From positions 62,001 to 126,000 of the forward strand of contig JAJJXM010000086.1 of the NCBI GenBank assembly GCA_024516155.1: a stretch of 64,000 nt of DNA, read 5' to 3'. Made by a program: the position numbers and the translations under genes. This document shows, one piece after another, positions 10,870 to 22,647 of this stretch (positions within the stretch are counted from its first letter, which is position 1; each line of letters starts with the position of its first letter). This stretch comes from Pyronema omphalodes (lineage: Eukaryota > Ascomycota > Pezizomycetes > Pezizales > Pyronemataceae). A model generated the notes under the pieces. That model was not told the DNA's origin and did no database searches. It worked only from the letters and a program-made list of their open reading frames with translations.

Positions 10870-13234
10870 ATGTCTTCCGAAATTGACCTCAGTTCCATCA
10901 CAATCGCTGCTCTATACTGGGCATCAATCGATTCCTTCAACCGGCTCATCGACCATTTCAATGAGTCCCAGAGGCCCCTAGAGACTCTGTCGGATGACTT
11001 TGGACGGCTGAAAGTATGGGCTGAGAATGTCGCTGCACACCGCCGTGGTGTTATGTCGCTCGATCACCGCCTTCGAGAAGATTCGGAAGTCTCGGACAGG
11101 GTTAAGGATTTACTCAAGGACCTGAACGACATCTTGGAGGACAGTGAGTATTTTCCATATCATAGAGGCTTGTGACCGATGATTCTAACGTCTGGACAGC
11201 TTTCGTTATATCCTCGGAAGACAACGAAGCGGAAGACAGTGTGCAGAACTCAGTTCAGCCTCAGTTTGCAGGGACCCAGGCCGATGATTCGATTGATTCC
11301 GATATAGACGACGAGATCAGGTCTACATCGCCGCTGAAGGAGGCTATCAAAGAGATCGGCAATGTCGTTACATGCTTATACCGTCTATCCATCACCGTTC
11401 AGAATCCTGCGTCTGCCAATCGCTTGGAAAGGATGGAGAGAATAGACGTATCGCATTTCGAGTCCTTCGATATCGATTATGTCAGCAATAAGTTCCCGCT
11501 CGGCGACGACCACCGATATCTCATTGAGCGACTGGGGAAGGCAAATACCAAACGTCGACAGCTCCTGAAATACCATAACGAACACCATATCAAGATTGTA
11601 GGTCGGAGAGTTGCTGTCGGGAATGCGCTTGACACCGGAACATCAGAGGACCAAGACGATTTCTACTCGGAAGCCCCGTCAGATATGCGTACAACTGTGT
11701 CCACGGTGTATCCGGCGAATAGCAACCTGGTTGAAGTCGTGCCTGTGGATCTGGATAGCCGCTCGGAGGGCGGGTTCTCAGCTACGTCATACGCATCGTC
11801 CTCGGCCGACTCCGGTGGTCTTAGGGTTCCAGCCCCACCTTCCGGCTACGACAAAGGACCGTTTCAATGCCCGTACTGTTTCATCATTGTGCAGACCGAA
11901 AACCGTGCTTCGTGGAAGTGAGTTGCCTTCTCCCCTTCGAATACGGAACGTGTTGCTGACTTTTGTCACCATATAGGAAGCACGTGTTCCAGGACTTACG
12001 CCCATACGTTTGCACCTTCAAGGACTGCGCGAAGAGAACCCATCTTTACGAGAGCCGACATGAATGGTTTGCTCATGAAAGGGAGATGCATCGTCGCGAG
12101 TGGTTCTGCAGCAGATGTAAAGCAACCTTCCCTTCAAGCGATCAGTTCCGGAAACATCTCGTCAAGAAGCACAAAGGCATTGTATCCAGCTCAAAGGATG
12201 AGCTCGAAATTCTGATCGCCAGAGGTGCACGGGCAATCGAAGGAAAGGAAAAGTGTCCTCTGTGTCAAGAGAAATATGCACCGATAGCATTCAGAAGCCA
12301 TCTGGGCCGTCACCTGGAGCAGATATCTCTCTTCATTTTACCGGAAGCATCGGAGGACAGCGAAGACAGCGATACGAATCACCATTCAGACGATGATGAC
12401 CTTCCAATTACAGCAGATACGAAACTAAAGGTCTCAATATTCGGACCCCAAGTCAGGCGGCAGTTTGTAACGGCCATGAAGAATCTCGTGGCAGGGACGG
12501 GAATCAACGATTTTGATAAAAACGGCTGGGCACCTATCCACAAAGCGGTGGAATATCGTGATCTTTCATTGGTGAAACTACTGCTAGAGTTTGGTATGGA
12601 TCCACAGACTGTTACAAAGGATGAAACCAAGCAGCAGGCGCTGCACCTAGCAGCAAGCTTTGGTGTAAAAGGTGTGGCCAGGTTGCTAATTGCTCGGGAC
12701 GATGTAGATGTTAATGCAAAGGATGGCAAGGGATTTACTGCGTTAATAAAGGCAAGCCTGTTCGGTAAGGAAGCCGTTGTGAAAGTGCTATTGGCTCGGG
12801 AAGATATCGATGTTAATGCAAAGGATTGCGACGGAAGTACGGCGTTGGGAGTTTCGTTCCGGCTCGCTCGTAAAGACATTACAAAGTTGCTACTTGCTCG
12901 GCACGATATCGATGTCAATGCACAGGATCACGAGGGAAAGACGGTTTTTATATTGGCATGCGAGCGGGGTAATGAAGATTTTCTCAAGTTGCTACTTTGT
13001 CGGGACGATATCGATGTTAATGCAAAGGATAAAGAGGGAAAGACGGCGTTCATATTGGCATGCGAGCGGGGCCGTGATGGTATTGTCAAGTTGCTACTTG
13101 CTCGGGACGATATCGATATCAATGCAAAGGATAACGATGGGAAGACAGGACTTATGTATGTTAACGAAAAGGGGTATCACGGCATAAAAGAATTGATAGC
13201 GCATGCTATAAATTCAGGGCAGGATGTCTCCTAG
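10870..13234 (+). CDS. C2H2 zinc-finger / ankyrin-repeat protein, copy 2
   Basis: The exons are 10870-11143, 11200-11917 and 11977-13234, giving 749 residues with phase kept at both GT..AG introns (56 and 59 nt). The N-terminal 90 or so residues form a helical domain (ASIDSFNRLIDHFNESQRPL...) similar to N-terminal domains of fungal STAND-type proteins. Then comes a Ser/acidic linker and Cys/His finger-like segments: C315/C318 with H333; C343/C348 with H359 or H364; C375/C378 with H391/H396; C424/C427 with H439/H443. An acidic stretch leads into about seven ankyrin repeats (about 505-745). Five of these repeat at exactly 102 bp (starts near 12692, 12794, 12896, 12998, 13100) with high DNA identity, a sign of recent expansion. 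The function is unknown; a signalling or self/non-self recognition role is only a family-based guess. No NACHT or other NTPase domain is visible. Confidence 0.93.
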
Positions 13235-13460
13235 TTTTCTTTGTCTCTTTCATTGATTTTGGTCTAAGGAAATGGAATTCATGTGGAAACGTTTTAGTCG
13301 CAGCTTTTGGATTTTAATGTCAGAAAATTGTTATTGTACGGGCTCTTGTCGTATCAAAGGTGACTCAGGTATCAAAGAGCTATACCTACTTGATTTTAAA
13401 AGCCTCGAATCTAGTGTGCTCTTCTGTTAACAATCAAGACAGGAAACGTCACTATCCATG

Positions 13461-13960
13461 GGCATATCTAAATAGCACAACGACGTTCTTCACGTCCACC
13501 AAACCCTCATGAATCACTCCTGACTTCCAGGTACATATCTCGGAACCATTCCCCTAGAAGTCCATCGAAGATGTCATGAAGCATAATTTGTGCATACATT
13601 TATATATCCGACTTACCCCGACGGTGCTTATGTAGTTCTTCCTCGTCAGTATCAGTAGTTCGAAACCGTATGTAAAGGGTGCAAATGTTGAGTTTCGCCT
13701 TTTTGGGATATATACAAGGCTCCAGATATATTGCTCGAGGTCTCGGGCTGTAGAATAAAATGTCCCAGCATATTTCGGCTCAAATCCTGTAAATCTAGTC
13801 TAGCGGGTCTGGAGCTGGAGATCTTGAGTTCAACGGTTGAACTTGCTTTCATGATGCGTATATATATAATACATATAATGCGAAGTTTACTGTCAAACGG
13901 CAATGCGAGAGAAAGGTGGAGGTGGAGAAGTGTATGCAATAACAACGATAGTGATCTAGC
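13461..13960 (+). repeat. 3' flank of ankyrin copy 2, direct repeat of 7467-7978
   Basis: The repeat begins about 225 bp after the stop codon and runs about 500 bp with many substitutions and small indels but the same order of blocks as 7467-7978. No long open frame is shared by both copies, so it behaves as a duplicated non-coding flank. It ends in a purine-rich stretch, gaggtggagaag, that recurs elsewhere (about 2446, and in reverse complement at 49142). Confidence 0.7.
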
Positions 13961-15650
13961 TCTATGCGGCTACAGCGGGAGATATACCCAATGTGCAAAC
14001 TCTACCTCCACGTACTAATCACGTAAGCCCTAAGTGCGGCCAAGACACCGGAATTCCAGGCGACTTTTGCTATTTTCGTCGCTTGCTTGGCGATTTCGAG
14101 GGAAGGCGAGGGCGAAATGTTGTAATAGCCAACTTATGACGATATATATACCGTACAGAGCTGGCTCTGACCGGGTCAGGGTCAGTAACAGGTCAGTAGG
14201 ATTACGGTTGAGGTTGCGCATGTTACATCTCGAGAATGTTCGAGGTTGGTCGGATAACATGATTAAGGATGATGGAATAATGGACACTGCGGTAAATTTA
14301 TGTAGAATTGACTGATGTGCTAGCATAGTTAATGACACATCTATACTTGTTTATATATCAAACATAAAATCAGATTCACATTAGGCACGGGCACTCTTTT
14401 CTGGTTCACTTAAGTCAACTTCCGGGGCAGACAGCCGTCGCCATTGCGACATCATGAGTCATCACACGCACACGTGACTTGCGACCTCTCTCTGACCCGG
14501 TCATTGACCCGGTCAGTGCCAGCTCTGTATATAACCCTTGACACATCCGTTTTGCGTTTTTATATCTGCTTTATATATCTGTTTTTCTCCGTATTCACTT
14601 TCTATATCTTCTTTCCGTATCTTCGTTTCAAACTGCAACACATAGCCCTCCGTGTATCACCATCGAACAACCAAGAACCTTATTCCTTTCTTCCTTCATA
14701 TACCAATCCATAGTCCAACATAAATAACATACAAAATCTTGATATTAGTCGTCCATTTTTACCTACATTTAGGTACATAGTCACTAATCAGACACCATTC
14801 ACTATCTCTGTGGTACCTGGTTCCCATACAAATCGCACATGTTGTAATCCCCCACCCTCCCCCTTCACCAAAACTTCCATGCAACCGCAGGGGCTATTCC
14901 GGTGTTCCGCCGTCGTGGTTATAAAGCCCTCCCATATAATACCCTTTAGCATAAAACAATAAGCGCTATGAAAATCGATACGACGACTGCTAAATAATCT
15001 CAATTTACCACGGCTGCTGCTGCTGCTGCAAAAAAAAAGAAAAAAAAAAAAAACACAGAGCCACGGAAAATTTCCAACAGAATTAGCCTATAATCCACCC
15101 AGGTCCCACAGTCCAATAATCTTTAACTCAAAAAAAAAAAGAAAAAAAAATCCGTATTACAATCCTATAAAAATCCATTTCTTCCCCATTACCAAATCAC
15201 ACCAACATTTCTTAACAAATATCTGTTTTCGCCCTTACCAAATGAAACATACATCATCAGATTCCCATAACTTCCTAGATAGAATTTCCCAAAACCTCCG
15301 TAGTCTGTGCCGGAAGATCCATAGTCGAGGATTTTCCCATCGGGCCATTGAAGCTCGCTCTATTGGCGGTGGATGGAATAACCCCGGGTCCCCGGATCCC
15401 CGAGTTTTACCTTATCTACTGGATTGTAATAGAAAATGTGAATCTACCCACCCCCCCCCCCCGCCCCATCCCTTCCTTTGTCTATCCGAGTGCTCTACAT
15501 ATTCACGTTTAATAGAAAATCATTTTCTGTGGTGAATAGGATCTCCGTTCTGTTGCTGTATATAGAGCGATGGGATGTTCTCTGGTAACATGTTTGAGGT
15601 TGGTGATATGTTATGAAAGAACTGGTGATGTGTTGATCCGTATCCGTATC
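13961..15650. other. Intergenic with an inverted repeat and A/C homopolymers
   Basis: No gene is supported. A block of about 50 bp at 14145-14195 recurs inverted at 14490-14545: on the second strand it reads tgacccggtca.., then cagctctgta and a tata run. The spacer is about 300 bp. The block also holds direct repeats of gacccggtca. Long A-rich runs lie at 15030-15055 and 15130-15150, with a (ctg)n tract at about 15013 and a C run near 15459. Confidence 0.55.
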
Positions 15651-16428
15651 CAGACCTCCCAGTCGTACAGACCAGTTCAAAATGACGATCAAAACCGACT
15701 GTACGGACTGTTGGAATATGAGAACTGTACGGCCACCCATTTCAGTTTACTATCAGTAATATAAACTGGTTAAACTGCGAAAACTAGTTAACTGAATCCA
15801 AGGCTTGGCAAACCAGGTGAACTGTTCAAAACTACGAAAACTGGTTTGTCCAGAGGGAGGAACTGGTTTATGAAGGGGCAATAAATATTATTCAGTGCAT
15901 GCATAAATAACTTCTATCCTAATTGGGTCGCCAGAAATCACAACTGACGCTCACGATTTAAGCTATTGAACCCTTCAATGGCCTCCAGAGTATCTGCCTG
16001 CATTGAATGGCGGTCCGATATAATGATCTGCTTGCATTTGGAAAACAGCAGCCCAGACGTGGCAGTCATCGCGAGAACTGAGAGAATGTTCACCGCCATT
16101 TTGTCAAGGCTAGGAAATCTGGTTACCAGAAGCTGGTGAAATGAGGAGGGTTGGGATACTGGCAGGCTCGGGCACCGGTGGGTTCAAACGAGGTTGAATA
16201 CAGTATTTATTCCTGCATGCATTGGTTCCCGATGCGGTTAAACTGGCTTGTATTTATCGAGTCCGTTTAATCAGTGCACTGCAGTTACCTGGTTCTATCG
16301 ACCCCTCAAAACTGAACCAACTGTCTATCCGGGACACCAAAACTGCATCAGCTAACGGTGAATTGTCAGTTCAGTTTACCTGGTTGACGATTTTACCCGG
16401 TAAACTGGCTATACGGTTGGGAGGTCTG
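15651..16428. mobile_element. Decayed hAT-superfamily DNA transposon
   Basis: The left end begins cagacctcccagtcgtacag and the right end, reverse complemented, begins cagacctcccaaccgtatag. An 8-bp target duplication, tccgtatc, is perfect on both sides (15643-15650 and 16429-16436). An 8-bp duplication is the hAT signature. Subterminal regions carry many copies of aactggtt / ggtaaactgg in both orientations, as expected for transposase-binding sites. The interior keeps a fragment of the transposase C-terminus on the minus strand (15938-16183). At 778 bp it is an internally deleted, non-autonomous copy. The perfect target duplication suggests that the insertion itself is not very old. Confidence 0.88.
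15938..16183 (-). pseudogene. hAT transposase C-terminal (dimerisation domain) remnant
   Basis: On the minus strand the frame reads ...RFPSLDKMAVNILSVLAM, then TATSGLLFSKCKQIIISDRH, continuing through DTLEAIEGFNSL to a TGA at 15940-15938. This is the shape of the hAT C-terminal dimerisation region (RYP.LA.MA.DILSIPAMS....FS.....IT..R). A TGA at 16186-16184 closes the frame upstream and there is no start codon, so only about 80 codons of a normally much longer transposase survive. Confidence 0.8.
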
Positions 16429-16791
16429 TCCGTATCGTCTGGTCTTTGGGCTGAGTAGTAGCTAGGAATAGAAGGGGAAAAAATAAATAGGTTACTTTTC
16501 TTTGGCTGGATTTTAGGATTAGGGATGGAAAAGTATGAAACTATGCTGGTATGTAGATGAGGCCTGGTTTAGCTGGAGATGATAGGTGCTGGTGATTAGA
16601 TAGATGATAGATGGTATGCATTTCCATATCTGTCAATACATGTACAACGGAATTGATGTACACTGCGTCCAGCTTTATTATAATAAGTTCCTCGTTACTT
16701 CTTTTTTATCATACGACTACATTGACTACCTGCAATTTTAATACTAAAATCATTAACAAACCTAAAATCCAATACATGATTCCCACCCCGT
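16429..16791. other. Short intergenic between hAT element and XDH gene
   Basis: It contains the right target duplication of the hAT element and then AT-rich sequence that must include the 3' UTR of the xylitol dehydrogenase gene. I see no separate gene. Confidence 0.6.
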
Positions 16792-18051
16792 TTATTCGGG
16801 TCCTCTAATAAGGACCTTAATTCCCTTTCCACTCTTCGTCTCTTCAAACGCCTTCTCCGCATCCTTAAAATCATAGCGACCTGTGACCAACTTCATAACA
16901 TCGACCTTGCCCTCAGCCACAAGCTTAACCGCCAACTCATAATCCCCAGCGGCATATCTAAAGCTTCCCTTCACGACCAATTCCTTGGCGGCGGCCTCCA
17001 CAATCGGGAACGCAACCACATCCCTTCCCATTCCCGCCTGTACCAAAACACCTCCAGACCTTAACACAAACACCGCCGTCTGAATACTCGCCTCCGCCCC
17101 ACTGGCCTCAATGACCTTATCCGCGCCAAACTCCCAACCAAAAACCCTCCTAATCCCGTCCGCATTTTCCCTAGCCCCCCCTTTGCCCGCATCATAAGTT
17201 CCCGTCGCCGCATACTCCGCCGCAAACTTTAATCTCTTCTCCGCAATATCCACGACGACCACCTCTGCAGCTCCAAAAGCCCTCGCCGTAGCCGCAGCCA
17301 ACAATCCCACCGGCCCAGCCCCGAACACAACCACCTTATCCCCCGCCGTAATATTGGCAAGTTTACAAACATGGACACCGACCGCCAACGGTTCCACCAG
17401 GGCTCCCTCCTCTAACCCAACATTCTCGGGTAGCTTAACACAGAAGTCTTCCGGGAGAACATAGAACTTTGCCAAGCTCCCATCATAGGGGGGTGTAGCG
17501 GCGAATTTCATGGAGGTGCAAAGGTTATAGGTTCCCGCTTTACAGAAGCGACAGCCGCGACAGGGAATTCCTGGTTCTAGGGCTACGCGGTCACCGGGTT
17601 TTAGTGACGTTACGCCGGAACCGCATTCTATGATTGTGCCGGAGGATTCGTGGCCTAATACCATCGGGGATTGGAGGATGAAGGGTCCGATCGAACCGTG
17701 TTGCCAGTAGTGAACGTCCGAGCCGCAGATTCCGGTTATGCCGATGCGGATTAGGACGTCGGTGGGGGATTGGAGCGCGGGGATCGGTCGGTCTTCGAAG
17801 GTGACGGATTTGATGGAGGTGAGGACGAAGGAGGGGTTCTAAGGGCGGTGATAAAGTTAGTATCATGGTGGAGCTGGGAGGGGATAAGGGATAAGGGATA
17901 ACGAAGTCTATAAGCTGGGTCGATGATCGCTGGTCGTTGGATGGAAATTACCAAACGACAGCGAAGCGATATCAAATCGATAGCAAGAGCAGATGAAGAT
18001 AGATATGAAAAGGAAATAGAAACCACGTACCTCTCCAGTAGGAACCGACAT
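16792..18051 (-). CDS. xdhA: Xylitol dehydrogenase (NAD-dependent, zinc MDR family)
   Basis: The exons on the minus strand are 18051-18031 (MSVPTGE) and 17838-16792, with a 192-nt GTACGT..TTAG intron, giving 355 residues. It is a medium-chain dehydrogenase. Catalytic zinc residues are Cys45 in GICGSDVHYW and His70-Glu71 in GHES. The structural zinc is held by Cys100, 103, 106 and 114. The NAD loop is GAGPVG (180-185), and Asp204 at the end of the second strand predicts NAD rather than NADP. It is closest in style to fungal xylitol dehydrogenases (EC 1.1.1.9), which oxidise xylitol to D-xylulose in pentose catabolism in the cytosol. Sorbitol or L-arabinitol dehydrogenase is the alternative, and substrate cannot be settled from motifs. 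The tiny first exon is chosen because it supplies an ATG, a good donor and correct phase. Confidence 0.9.
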
Positions 18052-21000
18052 GATTTCTGAATCCAATGAAATCCAATTAAATCCAATTAAATTTGACCGA
18101 TGACGCAGCTGTAGTTGTAGCTGTAGTTGTAAATATGCCGTCTATGATGTTAAACTTCCTTGTCCTCGTGTAAGATATCGCTGTGGAGTGTTTCTATCGC
18201 AAGTTTCAAGTAAAACCGAACTCTCAAGGAAAGCGGCGAAACCACCCTTTAAATCCCCCCCTCATTCCCCCCTCCAACGTAACATATTTTTCATTTTTCA
18301 TTTTTCATTTTATCCACCCTCAACCGACCTCCGCTTCCTACATACACATACACAACTCCCATATTATCCGGTTATATATATATCTACATATAGATACAGA
18401 TATACATTTCTATAGAATCTTCAAGCAGACGTCACGGTGCTATTTAGCCTAAATGATACGCGTGCGGGGTTCGTCGGAGGTCATTTCGCCGTAGCGTAGT
18501 AGCGTGTTTTTTTAGCGTGCTTTGTCACCATAGCGTCGATTGATCGTTGATGGTTAAGGAACGCGTACCAGGACCAGGGACCGGGGATCGGGACAGGGAC
18601 GGGGATGGGAAGGAAACTTACGAAGTTGGAATATGGTGCGAAACATCGGACGAGCAGTGTAGGGTAACTGTAGTAACTGGTGTAACTGCGTTTCTTGGGC
18701 TGACTGTGGGTTCTTGGCGAGCTGCGGATTGTAAATGTTTATAGGTTATACAAATACGTAAATACAATATACGGTATTTATAACCAGAGTGCATTTGGAT
18801 TCTTTAAAAGGTTTCTCCGTCTACGGTAGATGAATAGTCGGACTGTATATATACCGGCTTGAACTTTTTATCGGTCAGGGTTTACTATTCCTGAAGAATA
18901 CATACCACTTTGGACACAATGATAGCAGCATCTATCCATTGTGTATCATTGTTCCTCAGAAAGTAAGATTGGAAAGAATACAGGACCCGCGTGCTTGGCC
19001 AGGTGACAGTTGCCAATTCCAGTACAGCATTCAGTTCTTGGCGCTGTTTTTAGAAATTTCACAAAGGCTTACAGAAGAGATAATGAATAATGCCCGGCAG
19101 AAGGACTATGTACAGAAATAACATCTGTTCTTACACACAATAAAGGGAATCTCTAGATCTGAAAGCTTCAAATACCCCGCCCGACAAGTATTGATATCGC
19201 AATGTTTAAGCCGCGGAAAAACTGGCCTGGAAGTCAGCAGCTAAAGGTAAAAGTAGAAATTATTGACTGACCGAAAAGACATCTTCGTCCGTAATTTGGA
19301 TTAATAGGCGAACCCGTACAGAAAAGTAGTTGCTTCTACGTCTTTGTTGAATTGAAGGTTAGTTGAGAAAGATTCTTTTCTACAGCACAGGGAGCACTTA
19401 CTATGAGCTTGAATTTGTCACCCGAGGCTATCGACCATATTACCATGCGGTGCGGATGTTTCCCGAAAGTACCCGAACACCGGCTTGTTATTACAAATAA
19501 CCTATCATGTATGAGTAATTATCTTTGCATCAAAAGCAGGAATACTGGCGCCGTTTACCGAGGAGGACGATGTCGTTTCTGGAGAGGCGTGAACCTCCAT
19601 TCCTTTGTGGTCAAAACGAATAAGCCAGACACGAAGTGATGGGCAGAAAGTAGGCTTGAAACAATATCTAAACCAATCCTATTTGAGTAAGCATCGAGTA
19701 TGAGAGAAAAATGGAGCAGAACAGAAGTACATTACTACCAGACAGGTTATAGTCAGGGACTTACGATGATGGAGCAACGAAAGAAGCCCGGACGATGTAC
19801 TCTTCATCGCGGAGTTTTCTTCATTCGATAGGATTGCCGTTTGAATTTGAAAGTAACAGAGACAATATTTTTGATAAAAAAGGCTTCTTTAAGCAGTTCT
19901 CAAAAGTGAAAAGATTCGAAGTCGAATTTTCGTATCGTGATTCGTGAGTGGGGATAGCAAAGAGGAGGTAGCACCAAGTGGTGTATGATGGAGGTGGAAT
20001 GAGGCATGAGGTGTGAAGGGGACAGTGGGTTAAACGCCTTATCAAGTTTCGCGTACGCTACTCGGCGGCTAAAATGGGAGCTCCGTCGGCAAAATCGCGG
20101 CTGCAATCGGTGAAAACATATGGAGTGTTCAAAATCATTTGAATCCACTCCTTCTTCCAGGGTCGATCAGAGAATTACGCCTAGTCCGTGCTTATTGACA
20201 CTCGGAATAAACGAACAGATCGACTGATCATTGACGATGTACCTCATTCACCGTTCGTAGTATCAACATGCCAAGACTTGGAATATGGGCAGGCCGAGAA
20301 AGAAAGAGAAGGGAGTTGGCTACGAAGCTGTGAGGCATGTAATTGAAGGGGAAAAGACACAAGGAATAATTCAAAGATATTTATTTGCCGTCGACATGAA
20401 TTAAGGAGAGTCTTTTCTGTTTGTTACGGCCAGGTGAAAAATGTCATCATCTGCAGACTGCAGCTGAAGCATTTTACGAGTCTGAGACAAGACAATCAAT
20501 GAACGCACACACTGAGCTGAAAATTGTAAAATGGGTAGTCATACTGAGCTAGACTAATACGGTAGGCTATGGGCTAAAGTTACGTTTTCTAGTGTTAGTC
20601 GTAATTGCAACCCTAACAGGAACTATGGCAACGACCTCCGGCACCGCAGTAGAGGAGTTACGTAAGATTTGTCTCGTTTCCGAATTTAAAAATTACGGTA
20701 ACTTATTGAATGATATCACACAACGGAAAACGAAAACGGGCGATCAGTCGTTCACGAGATCTGATGAATACAGGATGTTTGAGATGGTTTATATTTTAGG
20801 AACTGCGTAACTACAACCATCATTGATTGGTTAATAGAGGCAGGAGGAATAAAGTACTATTCTTCCACTTTGGTCTAGGATAATGAGTAGGATATTGGAT
20901 ATCTACAATTGACGCTCAATGCGGACCGCAGGTGGTCAGAAACTGTGATCACTGTACATCACTCGATTGTTTCTCACTTTGCGAATCATTTAGGAACTGA

Positions 21001-21101
21001 AAAACTCATTCATGAAGGTCCGGCGCTTAAAATTATGAAAAGAAATACATTAATCATATCCCATCCAACCCCAACTGATCATTCACTGATAGCATCATCA
21101 T
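18052..21101. other. Intergenic, no gene supported
   Basis: The first 400 bp contains the XDH promoter side, with a short ctgtagttgtag repeat near 18110. The rest is ordinary AT-rich sequence with short frames lacking domains, signal peptides or intron partners. I find no repeat shared with the rest of the window here. Confidence 0.5.
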
Positions 21102-21567
21102 TTACCAACTCTGGCCAACCTGGATACGGAGCGGGCCGCTTAACTCATAGGCAACACCCTCAAAAGCCCCAGGAATAACCAATGATCCACACCGATTCAT
21201 CATTCTCCTATTTTTTGAATATTATCAGCAACCATATAACACTGACCATATCCTTGGTGGGATTAACTTACTCAGCAGTAATTGCGACTGTGTTAGCCAA
21301 CACCCAACGCTGCATTCCACCGGGAGGAACGTAGCCGCCACAGATTTGAATAACACTGCTAGTATAGCATGGAGTAATACAAGATCCATCAGTAGGAAGC
21401 ATTATAGGTCTGTTGCTGTGCAGATTGGCCTCCCGGATACAGGCTTCAACGTTCGCGGATGCTGTGGGGTAAAGTCCAGCGACATCACAGTTCTCGTTTC
21501 CGAAGACGCTGGCTTCTTGTGCTGCGCCGAGCGCGACGAGAGCGGAGAGTGCGAGGATGAACTTCAT
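21102..21567 (-). CDS. Small secreted six-cysteine protein, copy A
   Basis: The exons on the minus strand are 21567-21272 and 21207-21102, with a 64-nt GTAAGT..ATAG intron, giving 133 residues. Residues 1-17 (MKFILALSALVALGAAQ) form a classic signal peptide. The mature part has six cysteines (27, 43, 63, 67, 76, 105), consistent with three disulfides. Conserved blocks are FGNENC, CIREA.LH..R, LPTDGSC..PC and YEL.G.LRIQVGQ.W. The paralogue at 25966-26431 has the same length, intron length and cysteine spacing. I do not recognise the family; it looks like a small secreted or effector-type protein. A TATAAA lies 111-116 bp upstream. The second exon was placed by homology to copy B and restores the frame. 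Confidence 0.88.
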
Positions 21568-21677
21568 GGTGTTGATTTGGTGGTTTGGTTTGGTTTGTTG
21601 GGATGGATTGTATGCTTGATTTGAGATGCTGTGGATAGGATGGTGAGAAATGAAAACTTGGAAGGTGGAATGTGGGG

Positions 21678-21683
21678 TTTATA
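21678..21683 (-). promoter_or_regulatory. TATA box of secreted-protein gene A
   Basis: TATAAA on the minus strand, in the context gatataaaccc, stands 111 bp upstream of the ATG. The same context (gatataaatccc) stands at an equal distance before copy B, so it was duplicated with the gene or retained by selection. Confidence 0.6.
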
Positions 21684-22418
21684 TCATGGACTTCAATACC
21701 CTGACATGAGAAACCTCTGTTGGCTTTGGAAGATTTCTATGACCAAAATATCCTGTTGAGCTGTATCATTGAAGTTCTTACGTGTCCCTGATGCTTTCGT
21801 CTGTGGATATCTGCTGTTTCGAATACGTCCTTGTAACGATGACGCATGAAGATTTGTGCGTTTGCAAACATTATGACTTTCAACCTTTTCACTTGTCGAT
21901 CCCGGCCAGTATTGAAGAATCGGAGTTGATGATTAAAGTTTCTATTCTTGATGTCACGAAAGGAAGTGTATTAACCATGAGATGGATGGTCTTTCTTTTT
22001 TGCTACAGTTCTCAAATTACCAGGCTCGTAGATAAATATGGTCAACTAATTCTGCATATTGAGTTCGACGGAAATGTGTCTTTGTATAAATGATTACCTC
22101 AATAGGGCTACATTATTAGAGCATACACTGTGTTAGAATTTCCAGAAAACTTGGCAAAAGCAGTTCTACATGCTCTGGAGAATCAGTAATAATTGATAGC
22201 ATTGGAATACTACCGGGCTTATAAAACTCACCAAAAGCCTTGAAAATTATTTGTTGGTCGTAAAATTTCCCAACCGAAAACGCTATATGGTATATATAAG
22301 TTATTGGAGAAACCCGCTAACAATAGCCCAAAGATTGAAAGTTTATATAACAACAAATTAAAATTCCGGTTTTTCATAACTGCTTTTTGGTCATCTATTC
22401 AATTTTGATCTTGGCAAC
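21684..22418. other. Intergenic upstream of gene A, no gene supported
   Basis: About 60 bp next to the TATA box is still similar to the flank of copy B (tcatg.cagggtattgaag-like versus catgaaaggcttggagga). Beyond that, homology is lost. A 103-codon frame at 21782-22093 has no signal peptide or domain and is not called. Confidence 0.45.
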
Positions 22419-22430
22419 ACACCGGTCAAT

Positions 22431-22647
22431 GTGAGCGAACTGGGCTCTGGGAACAAGACGACGCGCAGGATAAGGAATTTAAGGAACCCAACAAGAGGAG
22501 GCTACAACCTAAAAAAAACGCACGAACGCTCTAGGGCGCACCCAGCGGGCAATGACTTCGGTCATTGACTAGCATTGTACAGTAACTTTAGCACCCGCCA
22601 TAACCTTACGGTTGCAAGCGAAGATGTCGCTATAAATAAATCAACAA
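22431..22647 (+). mobile_element. Short 5'-truncated retroposon (family R, copy C)
   Basis: The insert is 217 bp and is flanked by a perfect 12-bp target-site duplication, acaccggtcaat (22419-22430 and 22648-22659). It contains a perfect hairpin, caatgac-ttcg-gtcattg (22549-22566 region), followed by cccgccataaccttacggtt and a degenerate ataaataaatcaacaa tail. It aligns with copies A and B in the 3' half but extends further 5' than A. Confidence 0.85.

Noticed and set aside
12379..12918. 179-codon minus-strand frame inside ankyrin copy 2
   Set aside because: It is antisense to the 102-bp ankyrin repeats and mirrors their periodicity.
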